64,000 bases of DNA from CAYMEV01 sp964389675 [NCBI: uncultured Candidatus Sumerlaeota bacterium] (GCA_964389675.1 CAYMEV010000011.1:1-64000); one strand, 5' to 3'. Shown: positions 45,782 through 55,406, counted from the stretch's first letter. The notes: generated by a model not told the origin, from the sequence alone. Numbers and translations: made by a program.

Positions 45782-47519
45782 ATGCTGGAAGATGTATGGT
45801 AAAAACAGTCCCTGAATTGATACTGCTTTCAACATTTATTTTTCCATTGTGCAGCAGGACAATCTGCTTTACTATCGACAGCCCAAGCCCGGAACCTGCA
45901 TTTTCCCTGGAACGGCTTTTCTCAGCGACAAAGAACCGGTCAAATATCCTTGGCAGGTCCTTGTCAGATATGCCTATGCCTGTATCCCTGACAGTCAACA
46001 GGGCATGCCCATTCTCAGGCCTGACCGAAACGGAAATAGACCCTTTTTTTGTATACCTGACTGCATTATCTATAAGGTTTATAAGCATCTGCTCAATTTT
46101 ATCAGCACAGCCCAAAACCCCCGGCGTATCATCAGAAATATCAATATTCAGATTCAGGTGCTTCTTCTCCAGGGAATATTTAAAAAGAACGATAATATTA
46201 TCCAGAACCTCCCTAAGATCCACATATTCAAAGTCCTCTCCCGATTTATGCTGGTCCAGTTCGGAGATCATTATCAAATCCTTTACTATCTTTATAAGCC
46301 TGTCTACATGCTTCTGGATAATATCCAGATAGCCCTTATGTTTCTCTTCTACTTCTTCATAAAGGGTTTCAGCAAAGCCTTTTATTGCTGTAAGAGGTGT
46401 TTTCAGTTCATGTGATGCATTGGCATAAAACTCCCTTTTCTGCTTTTCAAAGGCTTTTATATCTGAAATATCTGAAAAAATGAGTAATACACATTCAATA
46501 TTGGGCAAAAATATTGAATTGCAGACGAAGAACCTGTTATCATGCTTGATCTCAGCCCTGGAATTCATCCTTGTTTTCCTGGTATGCTCGATCAGGCTGT
46601 TAAGATCAGAATCTCTGAATATTTCCCAGTATTTTCTGTTTTTGTAATGCTCATTGAACATGCAAGCAAAGGTTTTATTGCCCGAATAAATCTCGTCATT
46701 ATTATTAATGATTACACTGGCATCTTCAATATTCTGTATTATTGAACAAACTGAATCATAAGGCTTTTTTTCCGAATATTTCTGACTTATTGAGTCAAGC
46801 ATGCTGTTTACTGCCGAATGCAGAGGGTATAACTCATCCCCGGGCCTGGATATGATCCTCAATGAGCTGTCCTTTTCTCTTACATTATAAAAAAAGCTTA
46901 TCAGCTCCGAAAGCTTTTTTGTGGTATCCCTGGACAGAAAATATGCAGCCAGGACAGATAGCACTGTCACTAATATCCCGAGAAGTGCAATATTGAAAAT
47001 CCATTTCTTTGCAAGGGTGTAGACATCTGATAAAGGGACGCTTATTCTGATATAACCTGTTTTTTGGCCTTCATAAAGATTCTCGACAGCATGATACAGC
47101 ATTTTTCTTCTTATGGATGTGCTGTACCTTACGGAATAACCGAATCTGTTATCATCTGACTCTGATAATTCAGCTCTGTTAAGATGATTATCCATAATAT
47201 GATAATCCATTTCTGAATCGAATAATACAGAACCTTTTCTGTCTATAATTGTAATTCTGTGTTTAAGCTTTTCTGCAGTATCCTGGAGTATGTTCCGTGC
47301 TGTTTCTGCTTCTTCATGTTTTTTTTCGTCGCCCTCCGCATTAAGCAGGATATCCGCCTGGGGCTTTATGGATAATGCTATGCTGAATAACCTTTCATTC
47401 AGCTGTTCAATATAAAATTTATATAGATAATTGGAAAATAAGATCCCGTTGATCAGGATAACTGATAATATAATGAACAGATACCCGCTGAAAATCCTTG
47501 TTATAAGTTTTTTTCTCAT
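45771..47519 (-). CDS. phoR: Phosphate-sensor histidine kinase PhoR
   Basis: 582-residue kinase: membrane helices near 13-35 and 173-195 flanking a periplasmic domain, a HAMP-like segment, a PAS-like domain (about 255-355) and the HisKA site H370 in ANASHELKTPLTAIKG. HATPase follows with NLIDNAVRYTKKG, DTGIGI and GSGLGLSIV. Unlike E. coli PhoR it has a sizeable periplasmic part. It starts four bases inside phoB. A Pho-type repeat covers its stop codon. Confidence 0.92.
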   Translation of the reverse strand: MRKKLITRIFSGYLFIILSVILINGILFSNYLYKFYIEQLNERLFSIALSIKPQADILLNAEGDEKKHEEAETARNILQDTAEKLKHRITIIDRKGSVLFDSEMDYHIMDNHLNRAELSESDDNRFGYSVRYSTSIRRKMLYHAVENLYEGQKTGYIRISVPLSDVYTLAKKWIFNIALLGILVTVLSVLAAYFLSRDTTKKLSELISFFYNVREKDSSLRIISRPGDELYPLHSAVNSMLDSISQKYSEKKPYDSVCSIIQNIEDASVIINNNDEIYSGNKTFACMFNEHYKNRKYWEIFRDSDLNSLIEHTRKTRMNSRAEIKHDNRFFVCNSIFLPNIECVLLIFSDISDIKAFEKQKREFYANASHELKTPLTAIKGFAETLYEEVEEKHKGYLDIIQKHVDRLIKIVKDLIMISELDQHKSGEDFEYVDLREVLDNIIVLFKYSLEKKHLNLNIDISDDTPGVLGCADKIEQMLINLIDNAVRYTKKGSISVSVRPENGHALLTVRDTGIGISDKDLPRIFDRFFVAEKSRSRENAGSGLGLSIVKQIVLLHNGKINVESSINSGTVFTIHLPASEN

Positions 47520-48193
47520 TCCTGTATCTTATAGCCTACCCCTCTAATATTTTTTATCATATTTCCTGAATTTCCCATTTTATCCCTCAGGTGTGTAATA
47601 TGAACATCAATTGTCCTGTCCACCACGATTTTCTCATTGCCCCATAGCAGGTCAAGAAGGTAATCCCTTGAGAAAACCCTCCCCTTTCTTTCAGCCAGGA
47701 TTTGAAGAAGCCTGAATTCAGTGGCTGTAAGATCAATCCTGTTTCCTTCCACATAAACCTCATGCCTTCCCGGATCTATCCTGACAGAACCAATGATCAG
47801 CAGGTCACTTTCCTTTTCCTTCCGTTCTCTTCTGAATATTGCCTTTACTCTCGCTGCAAGTTCTTTTGGTGAAAAGGGCTTTGTAACATAATCATCAGCG
47901 CCTAATTCAAGCCCTACAACCTTATCAACTTCATCATCCCTTGCTGTAAGCATAATGATATAGGCTGACTGAAATCTTTCATCTGCTCTTAAAAATCTGC
48001 ATATCTCAAGCCCGTCAGCATCGGGGAGCATCAGGTCCAGAACAACAAGATCAGGGACATTTGCCTTCAGATACTGGTAAAAATCTTCAGCATTATGGAA
48101 GCCCTTTGTGGAAAACCCGGCCTTTTTCAGATTAATTGAGACCAGCTCTATTATATCGGGCTCATCATCCACTATTGCTATAAGTCTCGACAT
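47516..48193 (-). CDS. phoB: Phosphate response regulator PhoB
   Basis: 225-residue OmpR/PhoB-type regulator. The receiver domain has DDE at 9-11 and the phosphorylated D53 in VLDLMLPDADG. The C-terminal winged helix includes LTATEFRLLQILAERKGRVFSR (in part) and RTIDVHITHLRDKMG. It should bind the 11-bp direct repeats upstream of itself and of the porin gene. Upstream AAGGAG precedes the ATG. Confidence 0.95.
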   Translation of the reverse strand: MSRLIAIVDDEPDIIELVSINLKKAGFSTKGFHNAEDFYQYLKANVPDLVVLDLMLPDADGLEICRFLRADERFQSAYIIMLTARDDEVDKVVGLELGADDYVTKPFSPKELAARVKAIFRRERKEKESDLLIIGSVRIDPGRHEVYVEGNRIDLTATEFRLLQILAERKGRVFSRDYLLDLLWGNEKIVVDRTIDVHITHLRDKMGNSGNMIKNIRGVGYKIQE

Positions 48194-48274
48194 TTTTACT
48201 CCTTAAATATAAAATTAATTATATTTACTTTTCATTCTCCAGTGTTAATAATATAACGAATTTATTATTAATTA

Positions 48275-48325
48275 ATAATATCATCAATTTAATTTTTTCA
48301 TAATTTTTTGTTAAGTTTTGGTTAA
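48275..48325 (-). promoter_or_regulatory. Four-unit 11-bp repeat array upstream of phoB
   Basis: On the minus strand four consecutive 11-base units: TTAACCAAAAC (48325-48315), TTAACAAAAAA (48314-48304), TTATGAAAAAA (48303-48293), TTAAATTGATG (48292-48282). TATTAT follows at 48280-48275. The units share TTAAC/A with A-rich spacers and resemble the porin promoter units, suggesting autoregulation of phoBR. The array also abuts the divergent radical SAM gene. Confidence 0.6.
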
Positions 48326-48327
48326 AA

Positions 48328-49680
48328 ATGAAAAATGTGCTTCTTGTAAACCCTCTAATAAGTGATTTTGCAGCCTATGACCTTTGGCTGCACCCTTTCG
48401 GCCTGGAATTCATAGAATATATTATCAGGAAGCATACCGGCTTCAATGTGTATTATATAGATTTTCTAAGAGTAAACAAAGACCTGTATCCTGCCTATTA
48501 TAAAAAGAAGATTTATGGGCAGGGCAAATTTCATAAGACTCATCTCCGTAAGGTAGAAAGCTGTTTTCAGGACCAGTACAGCTTCTACTCTCTTTATGGA
48601 ATGCCTGAAAATATCATTACAGATGCCCTTCTGAAACTCGAAAATATAGACATTATCCTGATAACCTCACTTATGTCATACTGGTATGAAGGAGTAATGC
48701 ACTCGATCAGTATTCTCAGAAAAACACTGGGCAACCTTCCGGTAGTGGTAGGGGGAATGTGGCCCATCCAATACCCCGTCCACAGCCAAAAAATGCTTGG
48801 CAAAACAGAAGACTGCCATGTTATAAATACTCCGGACCTGAACCAGCTTCTAAAATTATTTAAATCCTTACGCCTTATAGAGCATTCAGATAAAATTGAT
48901 ATATATAAAGAATTCAGGGAATTCAGCCAGCAGGAGATTCCCGGTTATATTGATTTTTCACCCGTGATTACATCACTGGGATGCCCCTTTAGCTGTGCTT
49001 TCTGCCTGTCGCCTGTCATGCACAGACACAACTGTATTCAAAGAAATTACGATAATGTCATAAAGGATATATTAAAGGGTGCTTTAATGAATAAGGATAT
49101 TGTTTTCTTTGACGACGCACTGCTTCACAATAAGGAAAAGCATATAAAGCCTGTTCTTTATGAACTGGCCAGAAGAGGGATCAGGGACAGCAGATTCCAT
49201 CTTCCCAACGGCTTAAATACGTCTTTACTCGATGAAGAACTGGCATTCTTGTTAAAAAAGCTCAATTTTACTACCATAAGGCTTTCTGTGGAGGGATTTG
49301 ACACCGCGACAATGCAATATTCAAACAAGAAAATAAATTACAGCAGATTCATTGAGGTACTGAATATCCTTGAGAATGCTGGAATAGAAAGGTCAAAGAC
49401 AGGTTTCTACCTTCTCTTCGGCCTGCCGGGCCAGGATTTTGATGAGCTCAGGGAGTTTGCAGTTGAATATGCAAAAAAAGGGTATTATGTAGGATTAAGC
49501 GAGCTGACACCGGTTCCCGGCACAGAGGTTTTTGATCTGCTGAAAGGAAATAATCCTGAAATATCCCAGGATCCCATAAATATTAATAATTCAACATTTA
49601 TACATAACTTTATGGACATCTCAGAAAAGTTTTTTAGGCTGAAAAAAGAAATCAGATCAATTAGAATGCTTAATAATTAA
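48328..49680 (+). CDS. B12-binding-type radical SAM protein
   Basis: 450 residues. The N-terminal domain (about 1-170) has the B12-type layout (LLVNPLISDF, LPVVVGGMWPIQ). The cluster motif C219-x3-C223-x2-C226 lies in SLGCPFSCAFCLSP, followed by FFDDALLHN and RLSVEGFD. Substrate unknown. It has no ribosome binding site and starts two bases after the Pho-like repeats, so it may respond to phosphate. Confidence 0.85.
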   Translation: MKNVLLVNPLISDFAAYDLWLHPFGLEFIEYIIRKHTGFNVYYIDFLRVNKDLYPAYYKKKIYGQGKFHKTHLRKVESCFQDQYSFYSLYGMPENIITDALLKLENIDIILITSLMSYWYEGVMHSISILRKTLGNLPVVVGGMWPIQYPVHSQKMLGKTEDCHVINTPDLNQLLKLFKSLRLIEHSDKIDIYKEFREFSQQEIPGYIDFSPVITSLGCPFSCAFCLSPVMHRHNCIQRNYDNVIKDILKGALMNKDIVFFDDALLHNKEKHIKPVLYELARRGIRDSRFHLPNGLNTSLLDEELAFLLKKLNFTTIRLSVEGFDTATMQYSNKKINYSRFIEVLNILENAGIERSKTGFYLLFGLPGQDFDELREFAVEYAKKGYYVGLSELTPVPGTEVFDLLKGNNPEISQDPININNSTFIHNFMDISEKFFRLKKEIRSIRMLNN

Positions 49681-49696
49681 ATAAGGAGTATATAAT

Positions 49697-50530
49697 ATGG
49701 ATATTAAATACCCCAGGGTCAATATCCCGCTGGAACATGCAATTACCCGGAGCCCCAACAGATATACAGTAAGGCCTGGAGATACCCTGGCGCAGATCGC
49801 CAGGAGATTTGACATCACAGCTGATGACCTGATCAGGTATAATAATCTCAAAAACAGGCACAGCCTGACCCCCGGAATGGAGATTGAGATCCCTCCCCAA
49901 AGCAAGGCAATGACTCTTGAAAAGGCAATAAGCATATCCGGTGGAAGTACTTATGCAGCTGCATCAAGGGTAAACCAGTCATGGAATAATTTCATAGGCC
50001 AGAACCATACAAAGGAGATTACAAAAATAAAGGATCATTTAGGGTTTTCAGGAGACATATCGATATCCTACTCAAAGAGATCATATTTTTCCTTAAAGCT
50101 TTTGCATACCATATCATTCAATAATTTTGGAATACAGAGGCCGGAGCCTTTTCTCTCTGCACTTACTATTTTTTATAATGAATCCAGGGATCTGCTTCAA
50201 AAAGCCAGCACAGCCGGCAATACCCCTGTTTCACAGATATCCCGCAGGTCGCTTCAGACACTCCATAATGCTGTAGACTACCTTTCAAAAAGGGATTTTT
50301 CCAAAACAGGCGCAAAACCCTCCAAAATGAATAAAATATCAGATTACTACGGCAAGACAGGATTCAGAAATCTTTCAAATGAAGAAAACAAAAGAAGTAT
50401 TGTAAATGCCCTTATAGAGGTGTTAAACAGTGAAGGTATCACTAATTCAGTTATTTCTGAACCGAATAAGAGTGATTTGACCCAGCTGGATGTTTTTCTT
50501 GCAGGTTTTGGCACAATACTGGGATGGTAA
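49697..50530 (+). CDS. LysM-domain protein without signal peptide
   Basis: 277 residues. A single LysM domain (about 22-68: YTVRPGDTLAQIARRFDI ... NSLTPG-type turn HSLTPGMEIEIPP) that usually binds peptidoglycan. The C-terminal 200 residues match no family I recognise. No export signal is visible at the N-terminus, which is unusual. AAGGAG precedes the ATG. The next gene starts nine bases on. Confidence 0.75.
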   Translation: MDIKYPRVNIPLEHAITRSPNRYTVRPGDTLAQIARRFDITADDLIRYNNLKNRHSLTPGMEIEIPPQSKAMTLEKAISISGGSTYAAASRVNQSWNNFIGQNHTKEITKIKDHLGFSGDISISYSKRSYFSLKLLHTISFNNFGIQRPEPFLSALTIFYNESRDLLQKASTAGNTPVSQISRRSLQTLHNAVDYLSKRDFSKTGAKPSKMNKISDYYGKTGFRNLSNEENKRSIVNALIEVLNSEGITNSVISEPNKSDLTQLDVFLAGFGTILGW

Positions 50531-50538
50531 CATATTAA

Positions 50539-51873
50539 TTGAAGACAATAAATTTTGTACCTCCAGATTCCATTTCACTAAATCCGGTATACTCAAATGC
50601 AATCAGGATAATAAAGGTTATTAGAGATGCAGGGCATACAGCCTATATTGCAGGAGGTTTTGTAAGGGATCTCATACTGGAGAGGCTGGACAGAAATGAC
50701 TTCGATATCGATATTGCAACAGAGGCATCCCCTGAAAAAATAAAAAGCCTGTTTAAAAACACAATAGAGGTCGGTATCCAGTTTGGTGTAATAATTGTGA
50801 TCAAGAATGGCCACCAGTATCAGATAGCTACATTCAGGAAGGATGACGAATATCTGGACGGCAGAAGGCCAAAAAAGGTCATATTCACAGAACCTGAAAT
50901 TGATGCAAAAAGAAGGGATTTTACAATCAACGGGCTTTTTTTTGATCCTGTATGCGCAAAAATAATGGATTATGTTGGAGGATTATCAGATACTAAAAAA
51001 GGAGTGATAAGGGCAATTGGCGACCCCTTTCAGAGAATCAGCGAAGACAGGTTAAGAATGCTCAGAGCAGTAAGATTTTCAGCAGTGCTTGGCTTCAGGA
51101 TTGAAGACGCAACACTCAGGGCAATAATAAGCGAAAATGACAGGATCAGGTCCGTCAGCGGGGAAAGAATCAGTGAGGAATTAAAAAAAGCACTTCTGTA
51201 CAATCCCAGACCATCCAGATTCATTAATCTGCTTGATGAATCAGGCCTGTTAAGCCGTATAATCCCTGAAATCCTGCCCCTGAAGGATATAGCCACAGTT
51301 GCCGGTACAAATACGGTTTTAGGGAATATTCTGATCATGCTTGATAATAACGCCTTTAAGGATGACCTTGCAATTATATTTGCAATACTGCTGCATAAAA
51401 CAGGAGCAGAAGCAGGCACAGGCGATCCATTGCAAAGGTCATGTTCTGCAGCCAGAAAGGTCTTATCCAGATTGAGATTCAAAAATAATATCATTAAAGA
51501 TGCGGTCGACATTATTCAAAGCCAGTCAATCCTTGCAGAAGCGAAAGATTTCAGTTCATCGGAGATAAAACGCTTCTATCTGAAGCCAAATATTTTAAAG
51601 CACCTGGAGTTTCTCCGCACCTCCCTGATTGCAGAAAAAAAAGATCCTACGCCATACCTGAATGCCCTGAATGCTTATATCCTCCTTCAAAAAACCTCTG
51701 CTCCCGAACCGCTGATAAACGGCAGAGACCTTATCATGCTGGGAATTGAAAAGGGGCCTGTATATTCTGAGATAATAGATCATATCTTTAACCTTCAGCT
51801 TGAAGATAAAATAGGCAATAAAGCTGAAGCCATTGATTATATCAGGAAGAAGTACCACTTTTTATTTAATTGA
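50539..51873 (+). CDS. cca: CCA tRNA nucleotidyltransferase
   Basis: 444-residue class II nucleotidyltransferase that adds or repairs the CCA end of tRNAs. It has GGFVRDLILER, NDFDIDIATEASPE with the catalytic DxD, RRDFTINGLFFDP, and the RMLRAVRFSAVLGF helix. The reading begins with TTG; no in-frame ATG precedes the active site, so a non-ATG start is needed. A poly(A) polymerase is the alternative but less likely in this phylum type. Confidence 0.9.
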   Translation: MKTINFVPPDSISLNPVYSNAIRIIKVIRDAGHTAYIAGGFVRDLILERLDRNDFDIDIATEASPEKIKSLFKNTIEVGIQFGVIIVIKNGHQYQIATFRKDDEYLDGRRPKKVIFTEPEIDAKRRDFTINGLFFDPVCAKIMDYVGGLSDTKKGVIRAIGDPFQRISEDRLRMLRAVRFSAVLGFRIEDATLRAIISENDRIRSVSGERISEELKKALLYNPRPSRFINLLDESGLLSRIIPEILPLKDIATVAGTNTVLGNILIMLDNNAFKDDLAIIFAILLHKTGAEAGTGDPLQRSCSAARKVLSRLRFKNNIIKDAVDIIQSQSILAEAKDFSSSEIKRFYLKPNILKHLEFLRTSLIAEKKDPTPYLNALNAYILLQKTSAPEPLINGRDLIMLGIEKGPVYSEIIDHIFNLQLEDKIGNKAEAIDYIRKKYHFLFN

Positions 51874-51944
51874 TTTTCTCTTTAATTCCCTGAAAAGCCT
51901 TTTAATTTAACACTTTGAATATAATTCCTCTGTCTAATTTTTTT

Positions 51945-51972
51945 TTGACTTAAATATTTAAGGGTTTAATAT
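51945..51972 (+). promoter_or_regulatory. Predicted promoter of phosphohexomutase operon
   Basis: TTGACT (51945-51950), 16-base spacer, TAATAT (51967-51972), about 36 bases before the ATG. AAGGAGGG lies in the leader. Confidence 0.6.
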
Positions 51973-52007
51973 CAAGGAAGGAATTTTAGAAATTTAAGGA
52001 GGGACCT

Positions 52008-53375
52008 ATGAATGCTCATATATTCCGGGAATATGATATAAGGGGTATTTTTCCTGATGACCTTACAAGAGAGACCGTATCAGATATCGGCAGAGCATTT
52101 GCAAAAAAGATAGTCGATTCCGGCGGTAAGAAAGTAGCTATTGGAAGGGACTGCAGGAACAGCTCAGATGCAGTCTATAACTATCTGATCGAAGGAATAA
52201 TGTCATCAGGGGTAAATGTCGTCAATATAAGCACAGTTCCAACCCCTGTATTATATTTTGCCCTGCATAATCTTGATGTAGCAGGCGGGATTATGATAAC
52301 TGGAAGCCATAATCCTCCGGAATACAACGGGCTTAAGCTGTGCATAGGCAAAGAAGGGCTTTATGGACAGCAGATACAGGAACTTGCAGATATCATCAGG
52401 GCTCAGGACTTCATTACACCTACCTGCTGCGGCAAAGAAGAGGTCTACAATCTGCTTGCCGACTACAGAGAATACCTTTACCAGCATTTCAGCTTTAAGA
52501 AGAAAATAAAGGTGGTTGTGGATTGCGGTAATGGAACCGGGTCAATTATTATCGGGGATGTCCTCAACCACTTTAACCATAATATTACTGAATTATTCTG
52601 CGTTATGGACGGGAACTTTCCAAACCACCACCCTGATCCCACTGTTGAGAAAAATCTCGTATCACTCATTGAAAAGGTCAAAAGTGAAAAGGCTGATATT
52701 GGAATAGCTTTTGATGGGGATGCTGACCGCCTTGGCGCTATTGATGAAAACGGCAGGATAATCTGGGGGGATGAGCTTCTTCTTTTCTTTGCCCTTGATA
52801 TAATTGAAAAGAATAAGGATGCAAAGATAATCGGAGAAGTAAAATGTTCAATGAACCTTTACAATGAGATAAAGAAAGCCGGAGCCAGCCCCATCATGTG
52901 GAAGGCCGGGCATTCCCTTATAAAAGCCAAGATGAAGGAGGAAAAGGCTGTTCTTGCCGGAGAAATGAGCGGTCATCTCTTTTTTGCAGACAGGTATTTC
53001 GGTTATGATGATGCTGTTTACAGTGCTTTAAGGCTTGTGGAAATATTATCCAATACAAATAAAACACTCGGCAAATTCAAAGATTCACTGCCTAAAACCT
53101 TCTCTACTCCTGAAATTAGAATTGACTGCCCTGAAGATATAAAGTTCAAGGTGGTTGATAGGGTGACCAGGCATTTCAAAAATGAATATGATATAATAGA
53201 TATAGACGGGGTAAGGGTAAATTTTCCGAAAGGATGGGGCCTTTTAAGGCCTTCCAATACTCAGCCTGTCCTGGTTTTGCGTTTTGAAGCTTCTACAAAA
53301 GAGGATCTCGATAAATATCAGGCAATATTTGAGGAGGTACTTAAAAACCAGCTGGAGATTCTAAAAAATGACTGA
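52008..53375 (+). CDS. Phosphomannomutase/phosphoglucomutase
   Basis: 455-residue alpha-D-phosphohexomutase. The phosphoserine loop is TGSHNPPEYNG (S100), the metal loop is DGDADR (D236, D238, D240), the sugar loop is GEMSGH, and the phosphate loop RPSNTQP. It interconverts hexose 6-phosphate and hexose 1-phosphate for sugar nucleotide synthesis. AAGGAGGG precedes the ATG. It overlaps pgeF by eight bases. Confidence 0.94.
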   Translation: MNAHIFREYDIRGIFPDDLTRETVSDIGRAFAKKIVDSGGKKVAIGRDCRNSSDAVYNYLIEGIMSSGVNVVNISTVPTPVLYFALHNLDVAGGIMITGSHNPPEYNGLKLCIGKEGLYGQQIQELADIIRAQDFITPTCCGKEEVYNLLADYREYLYQHFSFKKKIKVVVDCGNGTGSIIIGDVLNHFNHNITELFCVMDGNFPNHHPDPTVEKNLVSLIEKVKSEKADIGIAFDGDADRLGAIDENGRIIWGDELLLFFALDIIEKNKDAKIIGEVKCSMNLYNEIKKAGASPIMWKAGHSLIKAKMKEEKAVLAGEMSGHLFFADRYFGYDDAVYSALRLVEILSNTNKTLGKFKDSLPKTFSTPEIRIDCPEDIKFKVVDRVTRHFKNEYDIIDIDGVRVNFPKGWGLLRPSNTQPVLVLRFEASTKEDLDKYQAIFEEVLKNQLEILKND

Positions 53376-54174
53376 TCCAATACAAAAAAAGGCTGTACTC
53401 TATTTTCAAAGCCCATTGTTCAAAGAGCTTGAAAAAAAAATAAGCTATGGATTTTTAACCAGATCCGGCAGATTATCAGACGGGACCCAAATCGATCTTG
53501 ATATATCTCAAAGGCCTTCAAATAAGACCAACAGCCTTCTGCTGTATCAGATTATTGCAGACAGCTTTGATATTCTTCACAAAAAGCCCATCTTTTTAAG
53601 CCAGCCTCATAAGAGCGAGATTGCTATAATAAAGGACACACCGAACATGTCAATGATATCTGGTTATGATGCTGTAATAACCACAAACAGGGAAATAATA
53701 GTCAATATACTTACAGCTGACTGCGTGCCTGTCCTTATTACGAACAAAACAGCATCCTTTATCGCTGCACTCCATTGCGGATGGAAATCCCTGCATGCTA
53801 ATATAATACCCAGGACTGTAGAGAAATTCATGCAGATGAGAATAGACCCGGAGGATATCCTTGTATCTGCCGGGCCTGCAATACAATCCTGCTGCTATGA
53901 AGTCAAGGAAGAAATAAGGTATAAAATGAATCTGTTATTTAACCAGGATATAGATGATCTTTTCACAGAACGCGAAAGCAGTCTTTATTTCGATCTTCCG
54001 GGCGCGGTCAGGAAACATTTCCTGATTTCCGGAATTCCCCTGGAAAACATATATATCAACAAGAAATGCACATCCCACAATAAAGGCCTCTTCTTTTCCA
54101 ACAGGAGGGACAAAGACCAGGCAAGGCTTCTGAATTTTATCAGTCTTTCTTATGATATCCAAAAAAACATATAA
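53368..54174 (+). CDS. pgeF: PgeF/YfiH-family purine nucleoside or laccase-domain protein
   Basis: 268-residue Cu-oxidase_4 family protein. The family includes peptidoglycan editing factor PgeF and purine nucleosidase-type members. ILTADCVPVLI, ALHCGWKSLHANII, GPAIQSCCYEV and the C-terminal HNKGLFFSNRRDKDQ are landmarks, with the metal-binding His and Cys conserved. It usually neighbours envelope genes. It overlaps the next gene by 23 bases. Confidence 0.9.
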   Translation: MTDPIQKKAVLYFQSPLFKELEKKISYGFLTRSGRLSDGTQIDLDISQRPSNKTNSLLLYQIIADSFDILHKKPIFLSQPHKSEIAIIKDTPNMSMISGYDAVITTNREIIVNILTADCVPVLITNKTASFIAALHCGWKSLHANIIPRTVEKFMQMRIDPEDILVSAGPAIQSCCYEVKEEIRYKMNLLFNQDIDDLFTERESSLYFDLPGAVRKHFLISGIPLENIYINKKCTSHNKGLFFSNRRDKDQARLLNFISLSYDIQKNI

Positions 54175-54652
54175 TATTCTCATATTCTTTCTGCCCTCAA
54201 TAGTAATATTGGCTATCATCATATTCTTTATTATGAAGTCAGAAGCCAAAAGCTATGTAGAGTCCTTAAAGAACAGTTTTGAAAGCAGTAATGTTGACCT
54301 CCTTGTAAGCAACCTGTCCAGATCATTCTACCAGGAAAACAATCTGCTGGAGGATGATGTCAGAAAATGGCTTGAAAATTTTTTTGAAAACTATCATTTT
54401 CCGGAGGTTTATATAAGATACAGAAAGATTGAGAGAATTTCAGATGAAGAATATCAGCTGAAGCTGCTGGTAAGAGTGCTTGCAGTTCCGCAAAAGGGTA
54501 CAGTTGCAGGCATTTATGGAGACAGGAGGGTAATTGTTTTCGGAGATGGGCTGAGAGGGCGCTCAGTCATCCTTAATATCAGCAGGACTTCTGAAGGATT
54601 CATTGTTGACAGTCTTGACATTGGAAAATCCCTTGAAGAGAAGATAAAATGA
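54152..54652 (+). CDS. Membrane-anchored hypothetical protein
   Basis: 166 residues with one N-terminal hydrophobic segment (about 7-30) and an otherwise soluble domain, beta-rich from about 70 on. No family recognised. It begins inside pgeF and its last four bases overlap yggS as ATGA, so the three genes are probably translated together. Confidence 0.62.
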   Translation: MISKKTYNILIFFLPSIVILAIIIFFIMKSEAKSYVESLKNSFESSNVDLLVSNLSRSFYQENNLLEDDVRKWLENFFENYHFPEVYIRYRKIERISDEEYQLKLLVRVLAVPQKGTVAGIYGDRRVIVFGDGLRGRSVILNISRTSEGFIVDSLDIGKSLEEKIK

Positions 54653-55341
54653 AATACGGGCATATAATAAAAAACCTGAGATCTGTAAAATCAGAGATTG
54701 ATGAAATACTGGAAAAATCCGGCCGTGAACCTGGAAGCTGCGAACTCCTGGTTGTGACAAAGACCAGGGATGCTGATGAAATAAAGGCTGTTATTGAATC
54801 CGGGCATTTTCTCCTTGGAGAGAACCGGGTGCAGGAGCTTCAGAGGAAACTTGAGCTGTTTCAGGATCATAAGGATATAAGATGGCATATGATAGGCCAC
54901 CTGCAGTCCAACAAATACAAGTACATAGCGGGAAAGGTCAGGCTGATCCACTCTGTTGATTCCTTCAGGCTGATTGATTTTCTTGATACATACTCAGGCA
55001 GGACAGGCCAGGCTCAGGAGATACTCCTTGAATTCAATATTTCTGGAGAAACCAGCAAATATGGATTTGATAAGGATAACATATATCAGCTGATGAAGAC
55101 TATACCTCTGAAGAATAACCTGAAGGTAAAAGGGCTGATGACAATGGCACCATACAGCAGCGATTATGATTTAATATCAGGTATATTCAGGTCCCTTAAG
55201 AAGATTTCAGATCAATTTATGGAGAATAATATACCTGGCTATGAAGGGTCCCTTTCCATGGGAATGAGCAATGACTACCGGGCTGCCATAAAGGAAGGCT
55301 CGACAATAGTCAGGGTAGGGTCAAGGATATTTGAAAAGTAG
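54649..55341 (+). CDS. YggS-family pyridoxal-phosphate homeostasis protein
   Basis: 230-residue PLP-binding protein. The PLP lysine is K38 in LLVVTKTRDADEI, and LLGENRVQEL, WHMIGHLQSNKYKYI, GLMTMAPYS and SMGMSNDYRAAIKEGSTIVRVG are family landmarks. It buffers PLP and balances amino acid pools. ATGA overlap with the upstream gene. Confidence 0.93.
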   Translation: MKYGHIIKNLRSVKSEIDEILEKSGREPGSCELLVVTKTRDADEIKAVIESGHFLLGENRVQELQRKLELFQDHKDIRWHMIGHLQSNKYKYIAGKVRLIHSVDSFRLIDFLDTYSGRTGQAQEILLEFNISGETSKYGFDKDNIYQLMKTIPLKNNLKVKGLMTMAPYSSDYDLISGIFRSLKKISDQFMENNIPGYEGSLSMGMSNDYRAAIKEGSTIVRVGSRIFEK

Positions 55342-55406
55342 ATCCTGTTTCATAATTATTGCTTCATATAAATGCTTAAAAAAAATAATAAAAGAGATGA
55401 TGTTTT

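Noticed and set aside
45796-46415. Two long plus-strand reading frames opposite phoR
   Set aside because: They mirror the histidine kinase codons and lack recognisable motifs or start signals.
51030-51512. 160-residue minus-strand reading frame
   Set aside because: Antisense to the CCA enzyme gene; composition is Leu/Ser/Ile-rich as expected for a shadow.
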